Of a stretch of DNA of 64,000 nucleotides, positions 1 to 11,275 are shown in pieces. The position numbers were made by a program, and so were the translations under genes. The stretch covers positions 13,967,362 to 14,031,361 of the forward strand of contig NC_081201.1 in the NCBI RefSeq assembly GCF_902713425.1. Direction: 5' to 3'. The first letter of the stretch is position 1; each line of letters begins with the position of its first letter. The notes under the pieces are model-generated. The model was not told the DNA's origin. It searched no databases and saw only the letters and a program-made list of their open reading frames with translations. The DNA is from Acipenser ruthenus. Lineage: Eukaryota; Chordata; Actinopteri; Acipenseriformes; Acipenseridae.

Positions 1-389
1 CTCAACAGTGTCGAAGGCTTTAGCACACTGTTCAAGCCGTACTGGAAGCACTGCTTCTCAATGATGTAATGCTTTTATCCAGTTCCAACCAACCAATCCT
101 GTTACAGCTAAAGAAAATACATTATTAATATCGCGCGAGCGCAGTGAACTTCAGTAAAATGGAGATAGACAAGTTGAAGACGTTTGCGAGAGCACATTGA
201 CGAAAAAAAGAATTGTTTAAAATGGAAGATCGACCCTGAAAATTTTGATTAGAAGAGCTTTCACTCCCAGTATGCGAAGCATTTTGATTTCGTTAGGTTG
301 AAGTCGGATCTAGTTGGGATGTACAGTACGTCATAATTTCATGAAAAAACACCTGTGGAGTTGCTTAACTTCATAGTCCCGAACGGCTT
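1..389. other. no gene recognised
   Basis: I see no convincing gene or repeat in this stretch. It lies directly upstream of the hAT remnant at 390 and may be decayed hAT sequence, but I cannot show that. Confidence 0.3.
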
Positions 390-710
390 GTGCCAAACAG
401 TTCCCAAGCAACAAAGCTACTCCAATTGATAATAACATTACCAGCAACAAAGCTACTCCAATTGATAATAACATTACCAGCCACAACGGTGTCAGTTGAG
501 AGATCGTGTTCTGCACTGAAACGGATAAAAACGTACACTCGCAACAGGACAGGACAAGCCAGGCTTTATTCATTGGCGTTGCTTTGTATCGAGAAGGAGA
601 GACTGGTGACATTGCAAAGGACGACTGACTTCCCTTCTTCTGTTATAGAGGTTTTTGCAAAGAAAGGGAGAATCATTTTAATTTGTAAATGTAAAACATG
701 TTTTCCAGTT
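390..710 (+). pseudogene. hAT transposase C-terminal fragment
   Basis: The plus-strand reading frame contains a stretch like the hAT C-terminal dimerisation domain: LPATTVSVERSCSALKRIKT followed by a run ending SLALLCIEKE. This domain lets hAT transposases form dimers. Only the C-terminal end is present and no catalytic region is visible, so this is a dead fragment. At 419-481 a 34-base stretch is repeated in tandem, which also repeats the peptide ATKLLQLIITLP. The family subgroup (ZMYM1-like) is an inference from the motif style. Confidence 0.65.
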
Positions 711-2015
711 CCCCATGCTTATAATGTACAGTTCACCACTGGTAATATGAAACTGACAGTCTATGGGGTTGTTTACTTGCCAGCTGATTTCTTATAGTCT
801 ATTGTTTTCAATAGGCTACGTGACTTAGCTTATATGGCGATGCCTTATTGTAAAACGTGTTTTACCGCTGTTATTTAATTTCATTCGCCATAATACATGT
901 GAACCCGACATGCTGTCATTAATTTTGAATTTAGGGCATAACTTAATAAAGTTACCTTGAACGTTTTAGAAGTAAACATAACATAATAAGCTCAGATAGC
1001 ACACATATTCTGGCCCAGTACTGGCCCGACTATGGCTGTGATTCTGGCACGGTCCCGGCAGCCAGGCTCGGCCCAATTCCGTTTCAAATAATGTAACCAG
1101 CTTTGAATTATAAATTTTAATCCTAAAAATATGTCTCTCAGTATTAAAACGGCTACTCATGAGCATTAAACTCAAAACTAGGTTAAGATAAAGGATCCAT
1201 AAAACTTCCCTGTCCCCACAGAAAAAAAAAACTATGTAATTGGGTTTACCAAAAGCAATTCAAGTGTACATTCATTATTTGTTACATTAATACATTAAAA
1301 CATGAAAATTGTAAGACTACTGGGCCAGTAGTACAGTGCCTTTAGGGTTTTTTCATGTATTCAAGAAATGAAAGTATAAGACACACGTAGTGAATAAACA
1401 ACACAATGTATTTACAATTTACAATTACATGAAGTGAAAAACATTACAAACAAAGATTTTAAACATTCAATTAAATTAATGACAAATGCAGAACAAATGC
1501 ATAAAAAATAATAGAAAAAGGTGGTTATTTACAGTGGGCTGTTAGCAATGACGGCCTGGGAACAAAATTCAGCCCTGGCATTTATCGTTGGCGCCAGCCC
1601 ACACCTACTCGTTGACGGGGGGAGGGGGGGCGGCGTTAGAGGTTTGCGGGATCTCTTCAAGTGGGGGGATGTATATGACTGACGTGTATTTCGTGCACAT
1701 CTCGTTGACGACTAAAAAAGCCATAATTAATTTTTTTTTTTTCTTTTTTAATTCACTAACAATGGCCCAAAATCCATCGACCAGTCCACTTCGGGATTGG
1801 GCCTTCTGGCATTTGCCAGATCGTCCAGATGGCCAGTCCGGGCCTGGCTGTTAAGAGTCTACAGTTTTTTTATTTTCTCTTGCTCTTTTTACGATCGCCT
1901 CAATTTCCTCATCCGTTACTTTGGACGTCAGGCTGTTCCTCCTAACAGAACCTATGGAAATGCAAAAAATAGAATAAATAAAAAAATTATATAAAGTGAA
2001 AAATTCACCTCAGGG
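711..2015. other. AT-rich intergenic DNA, no gene seen
   Basis: Several short open frames occur here but none has a recognisable domain or codon pattern. There are T-rich runs near 1730-1750. Two GC-richer patches near 1003-1075 and 1755-1850 share ctggc and ggcc-rich words but do not form a clear repeat. Confidence 0.35.
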
Positions 2016-2420
2016 CAGTGTTGGGGAAGCTAATTTGAAAAAGTAAATAGTTACTCCCCCCAATAATGACTTGCTAAGCTGGAAAATATTTAACTACATT
2101 TAAAGCTACTTGCTTGCTACTTTTAAAGCTACTTTTACGTTCTTATAAAAGTATTAAACAGAGGATATCAAGCGTTAATCACAGTATTTTCTAAATAGTC
2201 TGTTGTACAGTATTTAATAACATTTAGTAAGGGAAACTCTTGTAGATGCCACATAAAAATAACAATTCAAAACGGGAAACTGACAAATTATTTAGCTTTG
2301 AAAGAAAAATGTCCTTGCCAGTGCGACGTAAGTGAATAAAACAGCTAAGTGTTTTTATTGCAATAACTTTTGCTACTCACATTCTAAAGGTAGTTATACA
2401 TAGATGCACTTTATTTATTT
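2016..2420 (+). repeat. hAT-type MITE-like end
   Basis: The stretch opens with CAGTGTTGGGGAAGCTA and then alternates thymine-rich stretches with agctact words. From general knowledge this is the style of non-autonomous hAT ends that are very common in fish genomes. I could not find a matching right end, so the right boundary is approximate. Confidence 0.4.
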
Positions 2421-2570
2421 ATATTTAATATAAGAAGGACATGTTTTTTTTATTTTAATTGTCCATAAAAAACACATACCAAAGTGGTCTAAATACCCCC
2501 AAAAATCTACTTTTTCATTATCAGGAATAAAATATTTTTCATATTCAGGAATAAAATGTCTAAAATCCTA

Positions 2571-2676
2571 GGGCAGCAGTATGGATTAGTGGTTAGGGCT
2601 CTGGACTCTTGACCGGAGAGTCGTGTGTTCACTCCCTGGTGGCGGATACTGCTAAGAAATAAATAATAATAATAAT
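2571..2676 (+). repeat. tRNA-derived SINE, internally shortened
   Basis: The head has a box-A-like word (TAGTGGTTAGGG) and a degenerate box-B-like word (GTGTTCACTCC), as in tRNA-derived SINEs. The tail reads TGCTAAGAAATAAATAATAA, the same tail as the L2 LINE 3' end at 24395-24421. The SINE therefore probably borrows the L2 3' end for mobilisation. The middle of a normal copy appears to be missing. Confidence 0.65.
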
Positions 2677-2697
2677 GAAAAGTAAACTCGCAGTAGA

Positions 2698-2716
2698 CCC
2701 CCCCCCCCCCCCCCCC
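2698..2716. repeat. homopolymer C tract
   Basis: Nineteen consecutive C residues sit between the SINE tail and the first recognisable gypsy sequence. The tract may mark a junction or an assembly difficulty. Confidence 0.9.
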
Positions 2717-2742
2717 AGCTGTGGCAGAACCAACGGCGTCCT

Positions 2743-3420
2743 AATAGGGGATGTTTGATCTGTAGTGATCAGAATCATACTACTCACCAGCACTGCATAC
2801 GGCATAGGCTGTGTTTTAGATGTTATGGGAGTGGTCATCGTAAAGAACATTGCCCTCAAATAGTGTTGTCCTTGTTAACCCCACAAGATGTTACAGGAAA
2901 CGCTGGTGAACTTCTGGGAAACTAGGTAGCCTGCGTGCAGGGGGTGATCACGCAGGCGGAACTCGAAACCCATTCAATGAAAAGAAAGAAGATGATCCTA
3001 GAGTAATTTATTCGAACTGTTGTGAGAGCTTGGCTGATTCGTACAAAATTGCCTTTCAGAATACAGAGAGATTACCGGAAAGTGATGGCTTGTTCTATGT
3101 GCCGGTGAAGGTTAATGCACTTACTGAACTAAATGCTATGATGGACAGTGGGTCAATGGCCTGCACTCTAAGTGACGTAGCAGAGGGGCAACTGATAGCG
3201 GCGGGAGTGTTGCAAGAAGGATCACACAAACCTACTGACGTAATCTTAGTTGGTTGCGGCGGCAAGGTGGGTTCCAGTAAAGATTGTAAATCCCTCACCC
3301 AAGCCCATAACATGCCAAAATTGCAGATGTTTACCCATGTCTCGCTCTTAAAGATTTTGAGAGTTTTGCACCGCCTGATCCTTTGGTGGACCACATTCAA
3401 ACCCAAGGCCAGTGGTTGAC
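2743..3420 (+). pseudogene. gypsy A gag zinc knuckle and aspartic protease remnant
   Basis: A zinc-knuckle-like motif of the CCHC class is readable at about 2805-2860 (CFRCYGSGHRKEHC). Further on, in the frame opening at 3030, MMDSGSMACTLS at about residues 37-48 resembles the DSG active-site loop of retropepsins. The protease would cut the gag-pol polyprotein. This is a fossil. Confidence 0.65.
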
Positions 3421-3564
3421 TGATAAAGATAACAGTGTGTTAGACAGGTCCTCATTTAGTAGTGATGTCTCCCACCATTGTGCTGCTGCCGCTGGTTACA
3501 CCAAATGAACCTCAGTTAACCCACAGGTTACAGGAGTTGGGGCTACAAGAACTCGATATATCGT

Positions 3565-4286
3565 TGTGGCAGAGTGGTGAATACGTGCAGGTGAGTGCAG
3601 TGCAGAGTAATCACACAAACAACGTTTGGTACAGGTGCAAGGGTGTTTATTTTATTCAGAAAATGTCCAGAGCCTTAAGGCAAACCTGCAAATAATAACA
3701 CTGTAGGAAGTGGTACAGCGGCGTGTATCACTCCGTTTTATAATCCAACGGGTTTGACCCGTAACCCAAAAGTCCCGTTTCGTCACCCACATAAAACACA
3801 AAGCACAGACACAGTTTTGACAGTGCGTGATTATAGTGCTAGTGGTGAAAACAAAGACAGTTCAGACAGTGCAAAGCGTGAATGGTGAAGTCCGGTTTTG
3901 TCGCTGGCCTGTGGCTGCAGCTCCGGATCGTGATCAGTATCCTTCAGTGGTTAGACAATACACAAGACACACAGAGGTTAGACACAGACACGAAAACACT
4001 CACAGTTCTACGGGCTCCTTCTCGGTTAGTTTGTTTAACCATATACAAAGGAACAGATCACCCCTATTTATACCCTCGCCCATATACCCTATGCCACGCC
4101 GCTTACTGTCTGGGTCACTGAGCTCGGGTGCCATAGCTCCGCCCCTTTCCGAACTGACCGACTTCCATCTACCCTACGGAATAAATTGTCGTGCCATTTC
4201 ATTAAGGGTACTCTGTTCCTCGTGCACCGTGTCCTCACAGGTCGAGAGGGAGATCTAACACTAAGACTCATTCGATCTCTGTCACA
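3565..4286 (-). repeat. left LTR copy of element B (its 3' LTR)
   Basis: This stretch matches the right LTR at 8932-9590 over its whole length, with several length differences, one of them about 60 bp. Element B lies on the minus strand, so this is its 3' LTR. It should abut the internal region directly, but a 198-bp copy of host element A lies between them (4287-4484), then a second short LTR-end word and the internal region from 4498. Confidence 0.85.
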
Positions 4287-4484
4287 ATCGTCCACAGAAG
4301 TGTCTCCATATTGGAAAAGCAGGTTGGTTGACCTGATTGAACGATATGAGGATGTCTTCTCCAAGCATAGACTAGACTGTGGAAAAGCTACTAATTTTGT
4401 GCATCGTATTCACTTGATTGACAATTGCCCTTTCAGACTCCCATACAGAAGAATGTCACCTGGACATTATCATAAATTGAAACA
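4287..4484. repeat. duplicated segment of host element A inside element B
   Basis: These 198 bases repeat, almost without difference, the element A coding sequence that flanks the right LTR at 9591-9788. They sit between the left LTR and the internal region of element B. The extra block is followed by ATTTCTGTCACA, which ends in the LTR terminal word, and then by the expected purine-tract side (TATCCCACC in plus orientation). A conversion or repair event that copied one LTR together with its outer flank would explain this. Confidence 0.8.
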
Positions 4485-4767
4485 GATTTCTGTCACATAT
4501 CCCACCGCTCAGAGTGGAGCCGAAGGAACACTCGGCTAAACCTACCTTTCCCATTACTCCCCCCTCCCGGGAAAAATAATCCGCATTTTGGTGGTCTTTC
4601 CCCGCACGGTGTACCATATGGTACATGAAGGGCTGCAATGCCAGATACCACGAGTTATCCAGGCATTGCTGTCCTTCATTGTGCTTAACCACTTGAGTGG
4701 GGCGTGGTCAGTGACAAGATCAAATGAGTGTCCCAGCAGGTAGTATCTTAAAGAGTGAGTAGCCCAT

Positions 4768-7296
4768 TTAATGGCCAAACACTCTTTTTCGACGACGGAG
4801 TAGTTGCGCTCCCGAGGGAGCTTTCTTTTTACTTATGTACAGAACAGGGTGTTCTACTCCACCTACCATTTGAGACAGGACTGCACCCAAACCGACATCC
4901 GAAGCATCGGTGTGGAGGATGAATCTCTTAGTGAAGTCTGGAGTGATGAGAGCAGGGGCCTGGCAAAGTCTCTGCTTAACAGTATTAAACACCCCCTGAC
5001 ATTCTTCTGACCATTTAATTGAATTTGGTGCGCTCTTTTTGGTGAGGTCAACTAAGGGATTAACCACTGTGGCATACTCGGGGATAAAGCGGCGGTAATA
5101 ACCGGCTAACCCCAGTAGCGACCTCACTTGAGCCTTGGTTTTGGGGATTGCCGCGTCTACCAAGGCCTGGACCTTGGAGACAATGGGTTTCACCCTGCCA
5201 TTCCCCATTACAAGTCCCAAATATTGTGTTTCTTTTTTTGCAAACGCACATTTTCGCAAGTTAGCTGTCAGCCGGGTGGCCCTTAGAGACTGAAGGACGG
5301 CTGTGATCCTAGCCAAATGCTCTCGCCAGGTGGAGCTGTAAATGACCACATCATCAATATACGCTGCCGCATATTCACGATGTGGGTGTAAAACCTGGTC
5401 CATCAGTCTCTGAAAGGCAGCAGGCGCACCATGTATTCCAAATGGCATGGTTGTAAAATGAAACAGCCCCTCTGGTGTTGAAAATGCGGTTTTCTCTCTA
5501 GAACTACGAGTTAACGGGATCTGCCAATATCCCTTCGTCAGATCCAGAGTGGATATAAACCTCGCCATCCCCAGTCTATCTAGAAGTTCGTCGACCCGAG
5601 GCATGGGATACACATCAAACTTGGCAATAGAGTTTACCTTGCGGAAATCAACGCAGAAGCGGTTGGTGCCGTCCTTTTTGGCCACTATCACAATTGGACT
5701 GCACCACTCACTCCTGGAAGGCTCAATCACCCCAAGTTCGAGCATGTCCCATACCTCTTTGCGAACGCCACTCCGTCGACTTTCCGGGATCTGGTAAGGT
5801 CTCTCTCGCACTGTGACACCTGGGGGAGAGATAATGTCATATTCAGCAAGGTTAGTTCTACCGGGCGTGTTAGAAAAAACATCGCTAAATTCCTCAATTA
5901 ACCTGCGTAGTTGACGTTGCTGATCAGGAAGTAACTGTTCCCCCATCGAAATGTTCTTTGTGCCAGAGAGCTCTAGCTCGGGTCCTAAATCATCCTCTAT
6001 ATTGCCTGGGGCTATGAATAAAACCTCTCTTGCCTGCCAGGGCTTTAATAAATTTATGTGATAAATTTCTTTTTTATTACGGCGATCGGGCTGTCTAATT
6101 TCGTAATTCACCTTTCCTATAGCCCGAATCACCTCATATGGCCCTTGCCATGTAGCACATAGTTTGGATTCCGATGAGGGAAGTAGCAGCATTACCTTGT
6201 CTCCAGGCCGAAAAGTTCGGATAAATGCATTTTGATTGTAATGCTGCTGTTGTCGATGCTGAGCCGATCTGAGATTGTCTTGGGCCAAACGACCGACCAA
6301 ATCTATGCGATCTCTAAGTAGGAGCACATGCTGCACTACATTTTTGGACGAGCCTTTGTGCTCCTCCCACCCCTCTCTCAACAGATCGAGAATGCCGCGA
6401 GGCTGTCGGCCGTACAAGAGCTCGAAGGGGGAGAACCCTGTCGAACTCTGCGGCACCTCTCTCACTGCAAAAAGGAGGTAGGGAAGAAGCGATGCCCAAT
6501 GTTTTTGCTCTTGATTCACAAATCGCCTCAGCATCGCCTTTAGAGTCTGATTGAAACGTTCCACCAAACCGTCTGTCTGTGGATGATAAACCGACGTTCT
6601 GATGGGACGTATTTTTAGTAATTTATATACCTGCTGTAGCGTATTTGACAAGAAATTAGTTCCATGATCAGTCAATATCTTGCTGGGGATCCCTACCCTT
6701 GCCATAATCTGCACTAGTTCTTTGGCTATCGCAGCAGCACTAGTGGACCTCAACGGAACTGCCTCCGGGTATCGCGTTGCGTAATCAACCACCACTAAGA
6801 TATGCGTATACCCGGAGTCAGAAGGTAGCAAAGGGCCGACTATGTCCACTGTGATGCGTTCAAAGGGGGTGGGAATAATCGGCAGTGGGACCAAAGGGGC
6901 GGGGCGCACTCGACCCGGCGCTACTCGCTGGCAGTCTGGGCATGTGGCTACATATTTCGACACTTCCTTATAAAGACCTGGCCAAAAGAATCGAGTCAAT
7001 ATCCGTTCCCTTGTCTTGTCAACTCCGAGGTGCCCCGCAAAAGGGATATCATGCGCCAGCCTCATGACCTCCAGTCGACAAGACGGGGGAACCAATAATT
7101 GTGTTACAGGATGTCCTGTGCCCGCGGCCAGGTTTACCCTATATAGTAATTGCCCCTTGATAATGAAGTGTGGAAATACTAGTGCCCCAGCGCCTTCAAT
7201 ATCCTTACCTTCAATGGACCGGACCTGTCCCCAGATGTGCACCAGTGATGGGTCATTTTTCTGCTCCCACACCAGGTTCACATTTGAGTGCCACAT
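4768..7296 (-). pseudogene. Gmr1-like pol: integrase, then RT, then RNase H
   Basis: The 842-residue frame has an HHCC zinc finger at about residues 82-123 (ending CPDCQRV) and the integrase core at about 145-260 with VDIVGPL, ILTDHGTNF and LVERFNQTLK. Reverse transcriptase follows at about 480-690, with STLDLTKGYWQIPL and the AAYIDDVVIYS catalytic box. The start of RNase H follows near residue 800 (FILHTDASDVGLGAVLSQ). The rest of RNase H continues toward 4540. Integrase before RT is the hallmark of the Gmr1 group. This is a fossil frame inside element B. Confidence 0.9.
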
Positions 7297-7675
7297 GTCC
7301 GGTACATTGAGCGGGCGGGAGTAACATCTGCCCTTGATGGCCCAGTAACCTCGCCCTCTCGGTCACACTGCGTTCCGACCCCCTTTGACTGACGTTTTTC
7401 ACCGTTATAACAGGCTCCCACCAGCCCCCAGCCTTGTCTCATTAACGCTCCCTCCCATTTCCGCAGCCTTCTCTCTTTGTTTGTTTTTTTCGTCCGGAAC
7501 AGAGGAGAGAACATTTCCGCTTGAAAGGGAAAAACATTACCAATCATTTCCCCTTCTACTTTTTCTGCCACATTTGCGTGTATGGCCGGGACTGCCCTTA
7601 ATTTCAACAAATCTTTATAGTTGGGTCAGTCCCGACCCAGAATAACGGGATGTGGTAGCCTTTCCGCTACCCCAA

Positions 7676-8911
7676 CTACCAGGTAACGTTTAATCGGACC
7701 GACCGATAAATATGCTTTACTGTGGGGTATGTTGCCGTGTCTCCATGGATACAGGAGATCGCCACCTGACCTTGTGGCTGCCACACCATACCGCCTAAGA
7801 GAGATGCTCTAATTAAGGTCTGACCACACCCTGTGTCCACTAATGCATGGGTTTTCACATTTCCAAAAATCACCTTAACAATACAAGGCCCCTCCCGACC
7901 ATTTTTCCCTCGCTTACCCGCTTCAGATGCCAGATTACAGACGGCCACGTCACACTCCATCGCAGATGGGCATGACCTAGCCTGATGTCCCGGCTGGCGG
8001 CACCTAAAACAGGTAGGGGGAAAGGAGGGCACAGTGTTAAATGGTCTGTCCCGCTGCTGGTATGGCAACGGGGCAGGGGCAGCACCTCTACCCCAGCTGG
8101 GGGCCAACCTTGGTCTCCATGAAGAGGAGGCAAGGTCGCCCTTTGGGGTCGGTGCTCTCGGAGGTCGTTGAACCGGTCCTGGTGGTGGGGCTGGTGGAGC
8201 AGAGAGAGGAGGTGGGGCTCGGCCACTCCGGTGAAGTGGCGGGGTGAGTAGCCCGGTCTGGGCGGATACCAGGGAGTCCTCGAAGTCCTCAGCGAGCTTG
8301 ACTGCCTGTTCCAGGGTGTCGGGGTTGTGGCGCTGTATCCATCCTTGGGTCTCGGCGCCGACCACATGACAAAACTGCTCAATGACGATGGCCTCCCCCA
8401 TCTGGGCAGTTGTTTTTAGCGCCGGGGTGAGCCAGTGTATCATGTGGTCACAGAGCTTCTGTGCGACCACCCTGGGGCGTACGTTCGGGGACCTCCTGTA
8501 CTCCCTGAACCTCACTCGGTGCTTTTCCTCTGTAATATTAAGAAGGCGGAGAATAGCCAGTTTTACCAGGTCATATTGAGCAGGGTCGTCATCCCCCATC
8601 GCCTGGTAGGCTGCCTGCGCTTCCGCAATCAGGCAGGGTCCCAGCTGGCTTGCCCAGAACTGTCGGGGCCATGACGCGGTGGTAGCCAGCCGCTCAAATG
8701 CCACCAGGTATGCTTCTGGATCATCATCCGCCATCATTTTGTGCGTCCTCGCTTTGGGAGCTACGAAGCTACGTTGTGCTGACGCTGTGGGAGGTATCGC
8801 CAGCCCGACCCTCTCGATCAGCGCGGTGTACCTCTCCTCTCTCCGTCTCTCCTCCACCTCCCGTCTGCTGTCCAGCTGCTCCAGCAGCGCCGACAGTGTT
8901 GCGTAATCCAT
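7676..8911 (-). pseudogene. Gmr1-like gag with zinc knuckle and protease
   Basis: The 411-residue frame starts MDYATLSALLEQLDSRREVE. Residues about 60-200 form a capsid-like alpha-helical region containing FERLATTASWPRQFWASQLG, the kind of sequence from which the vertebrate SCAN domain is thought to derive. A proline-rich linker, the knuckle CFRCRQPGHQARSC near residue 300 and a retropepsin loop ALVDTGCGQTLI near 355-370 follow. The start lies only about 20 bases inside the right LTR, so the leader is very short. The 7297-7675 stretch between gag and pol shows no further domain. Confidence 0.85.
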
Positions 8912-8929
8912 ATCCCACTACTGACACCA
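8912..8929 (-). promoter_or_regulatory. primer-binding site of element B
   Basis: Reading the minus strand, TGGTGTCAGTAGTGGGAT follows the LTR end after two bases. It has the TGGTGTCAG-type form used by many vertebrate gypsy elements to prime minus-strand DNA synthesis from a host tRNA. The exact tRNA is not determined here. Confidence 0.7.
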
Positions 8930-8931
8930 CG

Positions 8932-9590
8932 TGTGGCAGAGTGGTTAATACGTGCAGGTGAGTGTAATCACACAAACGTTTGGTACAGGTGCAAGGGTGT
9001 TTATTTTATTCAGAAAATGTCCAGAGCCTTAAGGCAAACCTGCAAATAATAACACTGTAGGAAGTGGTACAGCGGCGTGTATCACTCCGTTTTATAATCC
9101 AACGGGTTTGACCCGTAACCCAAAAAGTCCAGTTTCGTCCACCACATAAAACACAAAACACAGACACAGTTTTGACAGTGCGTGATTATAGTGCTAGTGG
9201 TGAAAACAAAGACAGTTCAGACAGTGCAAAGCGTGAATGGTGAAGTCCGGTTTTGTCGCTGGCCTGTGGCTGCAGCTCCGGATCGTGATCAGTATCCTTC
9301 AGTGGCTAGACAATACACAAGACACACAGAGGTTAGACAAAGGAACAGATCACTCGAGCCATGCCCCCTATTTATACCCTCGCCCATATACCCTATGCCA
9401 CGCCGCTTACTGTCTGGGTCACTGAGCTCGGGTGCCATAGCTCCGCCCCTTTCCAAACTGACCGACTTCCATCTACCCTACGGAATAAATTGTCGTGCCA
9501 TTTCATTAAGGGTACTCTGTTCCTCGTGCACCGTGTCCTCACAGGTCGAGAGGGAGATCTAACACTAAGACTCATTCGATCTCTGTCACA
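8932..9590 (-). repeat. right LTR of element B (its 5' LTR)
   Basis: About 659 bp, TGTGGCAGAG to CTGTCACA in plus orientation, followed by the target duplication ATCGT at 9591-9595. It matches the left LTR copy with several indels. The two LTRs have therefore drifted apart and the insertion is not very recent. Confidence 0.88.
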
Positions 9591-9595
9591 ATCGT

Positions 9596-11259
9596 CCACA
9601 GAAGTGTCTCCATATTGGAAAAGCAGGTTGGTTGACCTGATTGAACGATATGAGGATGTCTTCTCCAAGCATAGACTAGACTGTGGAAAAGCTACTAATT
9701 TTGTGCATCGTATTCACTTGATTGACAATCGCCCTTTCAGACTCCCATACAGAAGAATGTCACCTGGACATTATCATAAATTGAAACAGGTTTTGGATGA
9801 CATGGAGGAGCAAGACATAATACGAAAGTCGTGCAGCGAGTTTGCCTCTCCGCTAGTTTTAGTGTGGAAAAAGTCTGGAGAATTGAGGGTGTGTACTGAT
9901 TTCCGATGGTTGAATGCCCGTACAGTAAAAGATGCACACCCCCTTCCTCACCAATCTGACATTTTAGCTGCCCTTGGGGGTAACGCTTTATTCTGTACAA
10001 TGGATTTAACTTCTGGCTTTTACAACATTCCTCTTCATAAAGATGATCAAAAATATACTGCATTTACAACACCATTGGGACTGTACGAGTATAATAGGTT
10101 ACCACAAGGCTTGTGCAACAGTCCAGCGGCTTTTATGCGTATGATGCTCACTATATTTGGAGACCAGAACTTCAGTAGTCTTCTGTGCTACTTGGACGAT
10201 CTTTTGGTATTTGCTCCAAATGAAGAAGTGGCTTTAAGTAGATTGGAGATGGTATTTAGTAGGCTGCGTGAGAATAACCTTAAGCTTGCTCCTAAAAAGT
10301 GCTATTTGCTGCATAGGTCTGTGAAGTTTCTTGGGCATGTTATCAGTCAGGAGGGTGTGTCCACTGACCCCGAAGAAGTCAGAGCAGTAGCTGCTGTTAA
10401 GAAGGAAGATTTAATGGAAGCAGATGGACAAACACCTTGCCAAAAGAAGATCAGGTCTTTCTTGGGAATGGCAATATACTACCAACATTTCATACAGGGA
10501 TGCTCAGCAATTGCTAAACCACTTTTCCAGTTGCCTGGGGGCCCAAAGAAGAGGAAGGTGACAGACAGGAATAGGAGAGCTCTAAATAGTGGTATCAGGA
10601 GGTTAATTCCAGCTGATTGGACACCTGCATGTGATCAAGCTTTAGAGCTACTTAAAATTGCTTTGCTAGAGCAAGTTGTATTGGCACACCCAGACTTTAA
10701 TCGCCCATTTATACTAGCAGTAGATGCTTCTTTTGATGGAATTGGTGCTGTGCTATCACAGGTTCCTGAGGGGGAGGACAGAGCACGCCCGATAGCTTTT
10801 GCCAGTCGGTCACTAAATCGAGCACAGTCTAAATATCCAGTCCACCGGTTGGAGTTTTTAGCTCTGAAGTGGGCCGTATGCGAGAAATTTAGCCACTGGC
10901 TTAAGGGACACCCTTTTTCAGCCTGGACAGACAATAATCCACTTACCTACATTCTCACAAAACCGAAGTTAGATGCTTGTGAACAAAGGTGGGTGGCGAA
11001 ATTAGCCTCTTATGAGTTTGATTTGAAGCATGTGCCAGGAACCAAAAATGTAGTAGCTGACGCATTAAGCCGAGAACCGTTTGTGAAAATGGGCATAAGC
11101 TATCGCTTAACCAAGGAGTCATACAAGGGCCTTTTGAAAGAGGCATCCCAAGTGAGTAAAGGTGGAGTACATAACATGTTTAAATACTCAAATGAGCAAA
11201 CAAACCTTCAGTTGCTTAGTAGTGCTCCAGTGAAGAAGGGGGAGTTGTTCTTTAAGTAA
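9596..11259 (+). pseudogene. gypsy A reverse transcriptase and RNase H
   Basis: The frame runs from within the LTR of element B into element A. Element A sequence carries the RT domain from about 9700, with the fingers stretch SPLVLVWKKSGELRVCTDFR, FCTMDLTSGFYNIPL, the catalytic LLCYLDDLLVFA and FLGMAIYYQHFIQGCSAIAK of the thumb. RNase H follows with FILAVDASFDGIGAVLSQ, HRLEFLALKWAV and a final NVVADALSR. This is the standard order for gypsy pol. It is a fossil. Confidence 0.85.
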
Positions 11260-11275
11260 AAATGACATCTCAGCA

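Larger units (their letters stand above)
3565..9590 (-). mobile_element. Gmr1-like Ty3/gypsy element B, nested in element A
   Basis: The element is bounded by a 5-bp target duplication ATCGT (3560-3564 and 9591-9595). It has LTR-like ends beginning TGTGGCAGAG and ending CTGTCACA in plus orientation, a primer-binding site next to the right LTR, gag-protease at 7676-8911 and pol at 4768-7296. Within pol the integrase comes before the reverse transcriptase, the diagnostic order of the Gmr1 group of vertebrate gypsy elements. It looks close to full length but is broken in a few places. It is younger than element A, into which it inserted. Confidence 0.9.

Noticed and set aside
3565-4286. Coding start of gypsy pol inside the LTR region (frames at 4186 and 9361)
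   Set aside because: These frames run by chance from LTR sequence into element A coding sequence; the boundary is set by the ATCGT target duplication.
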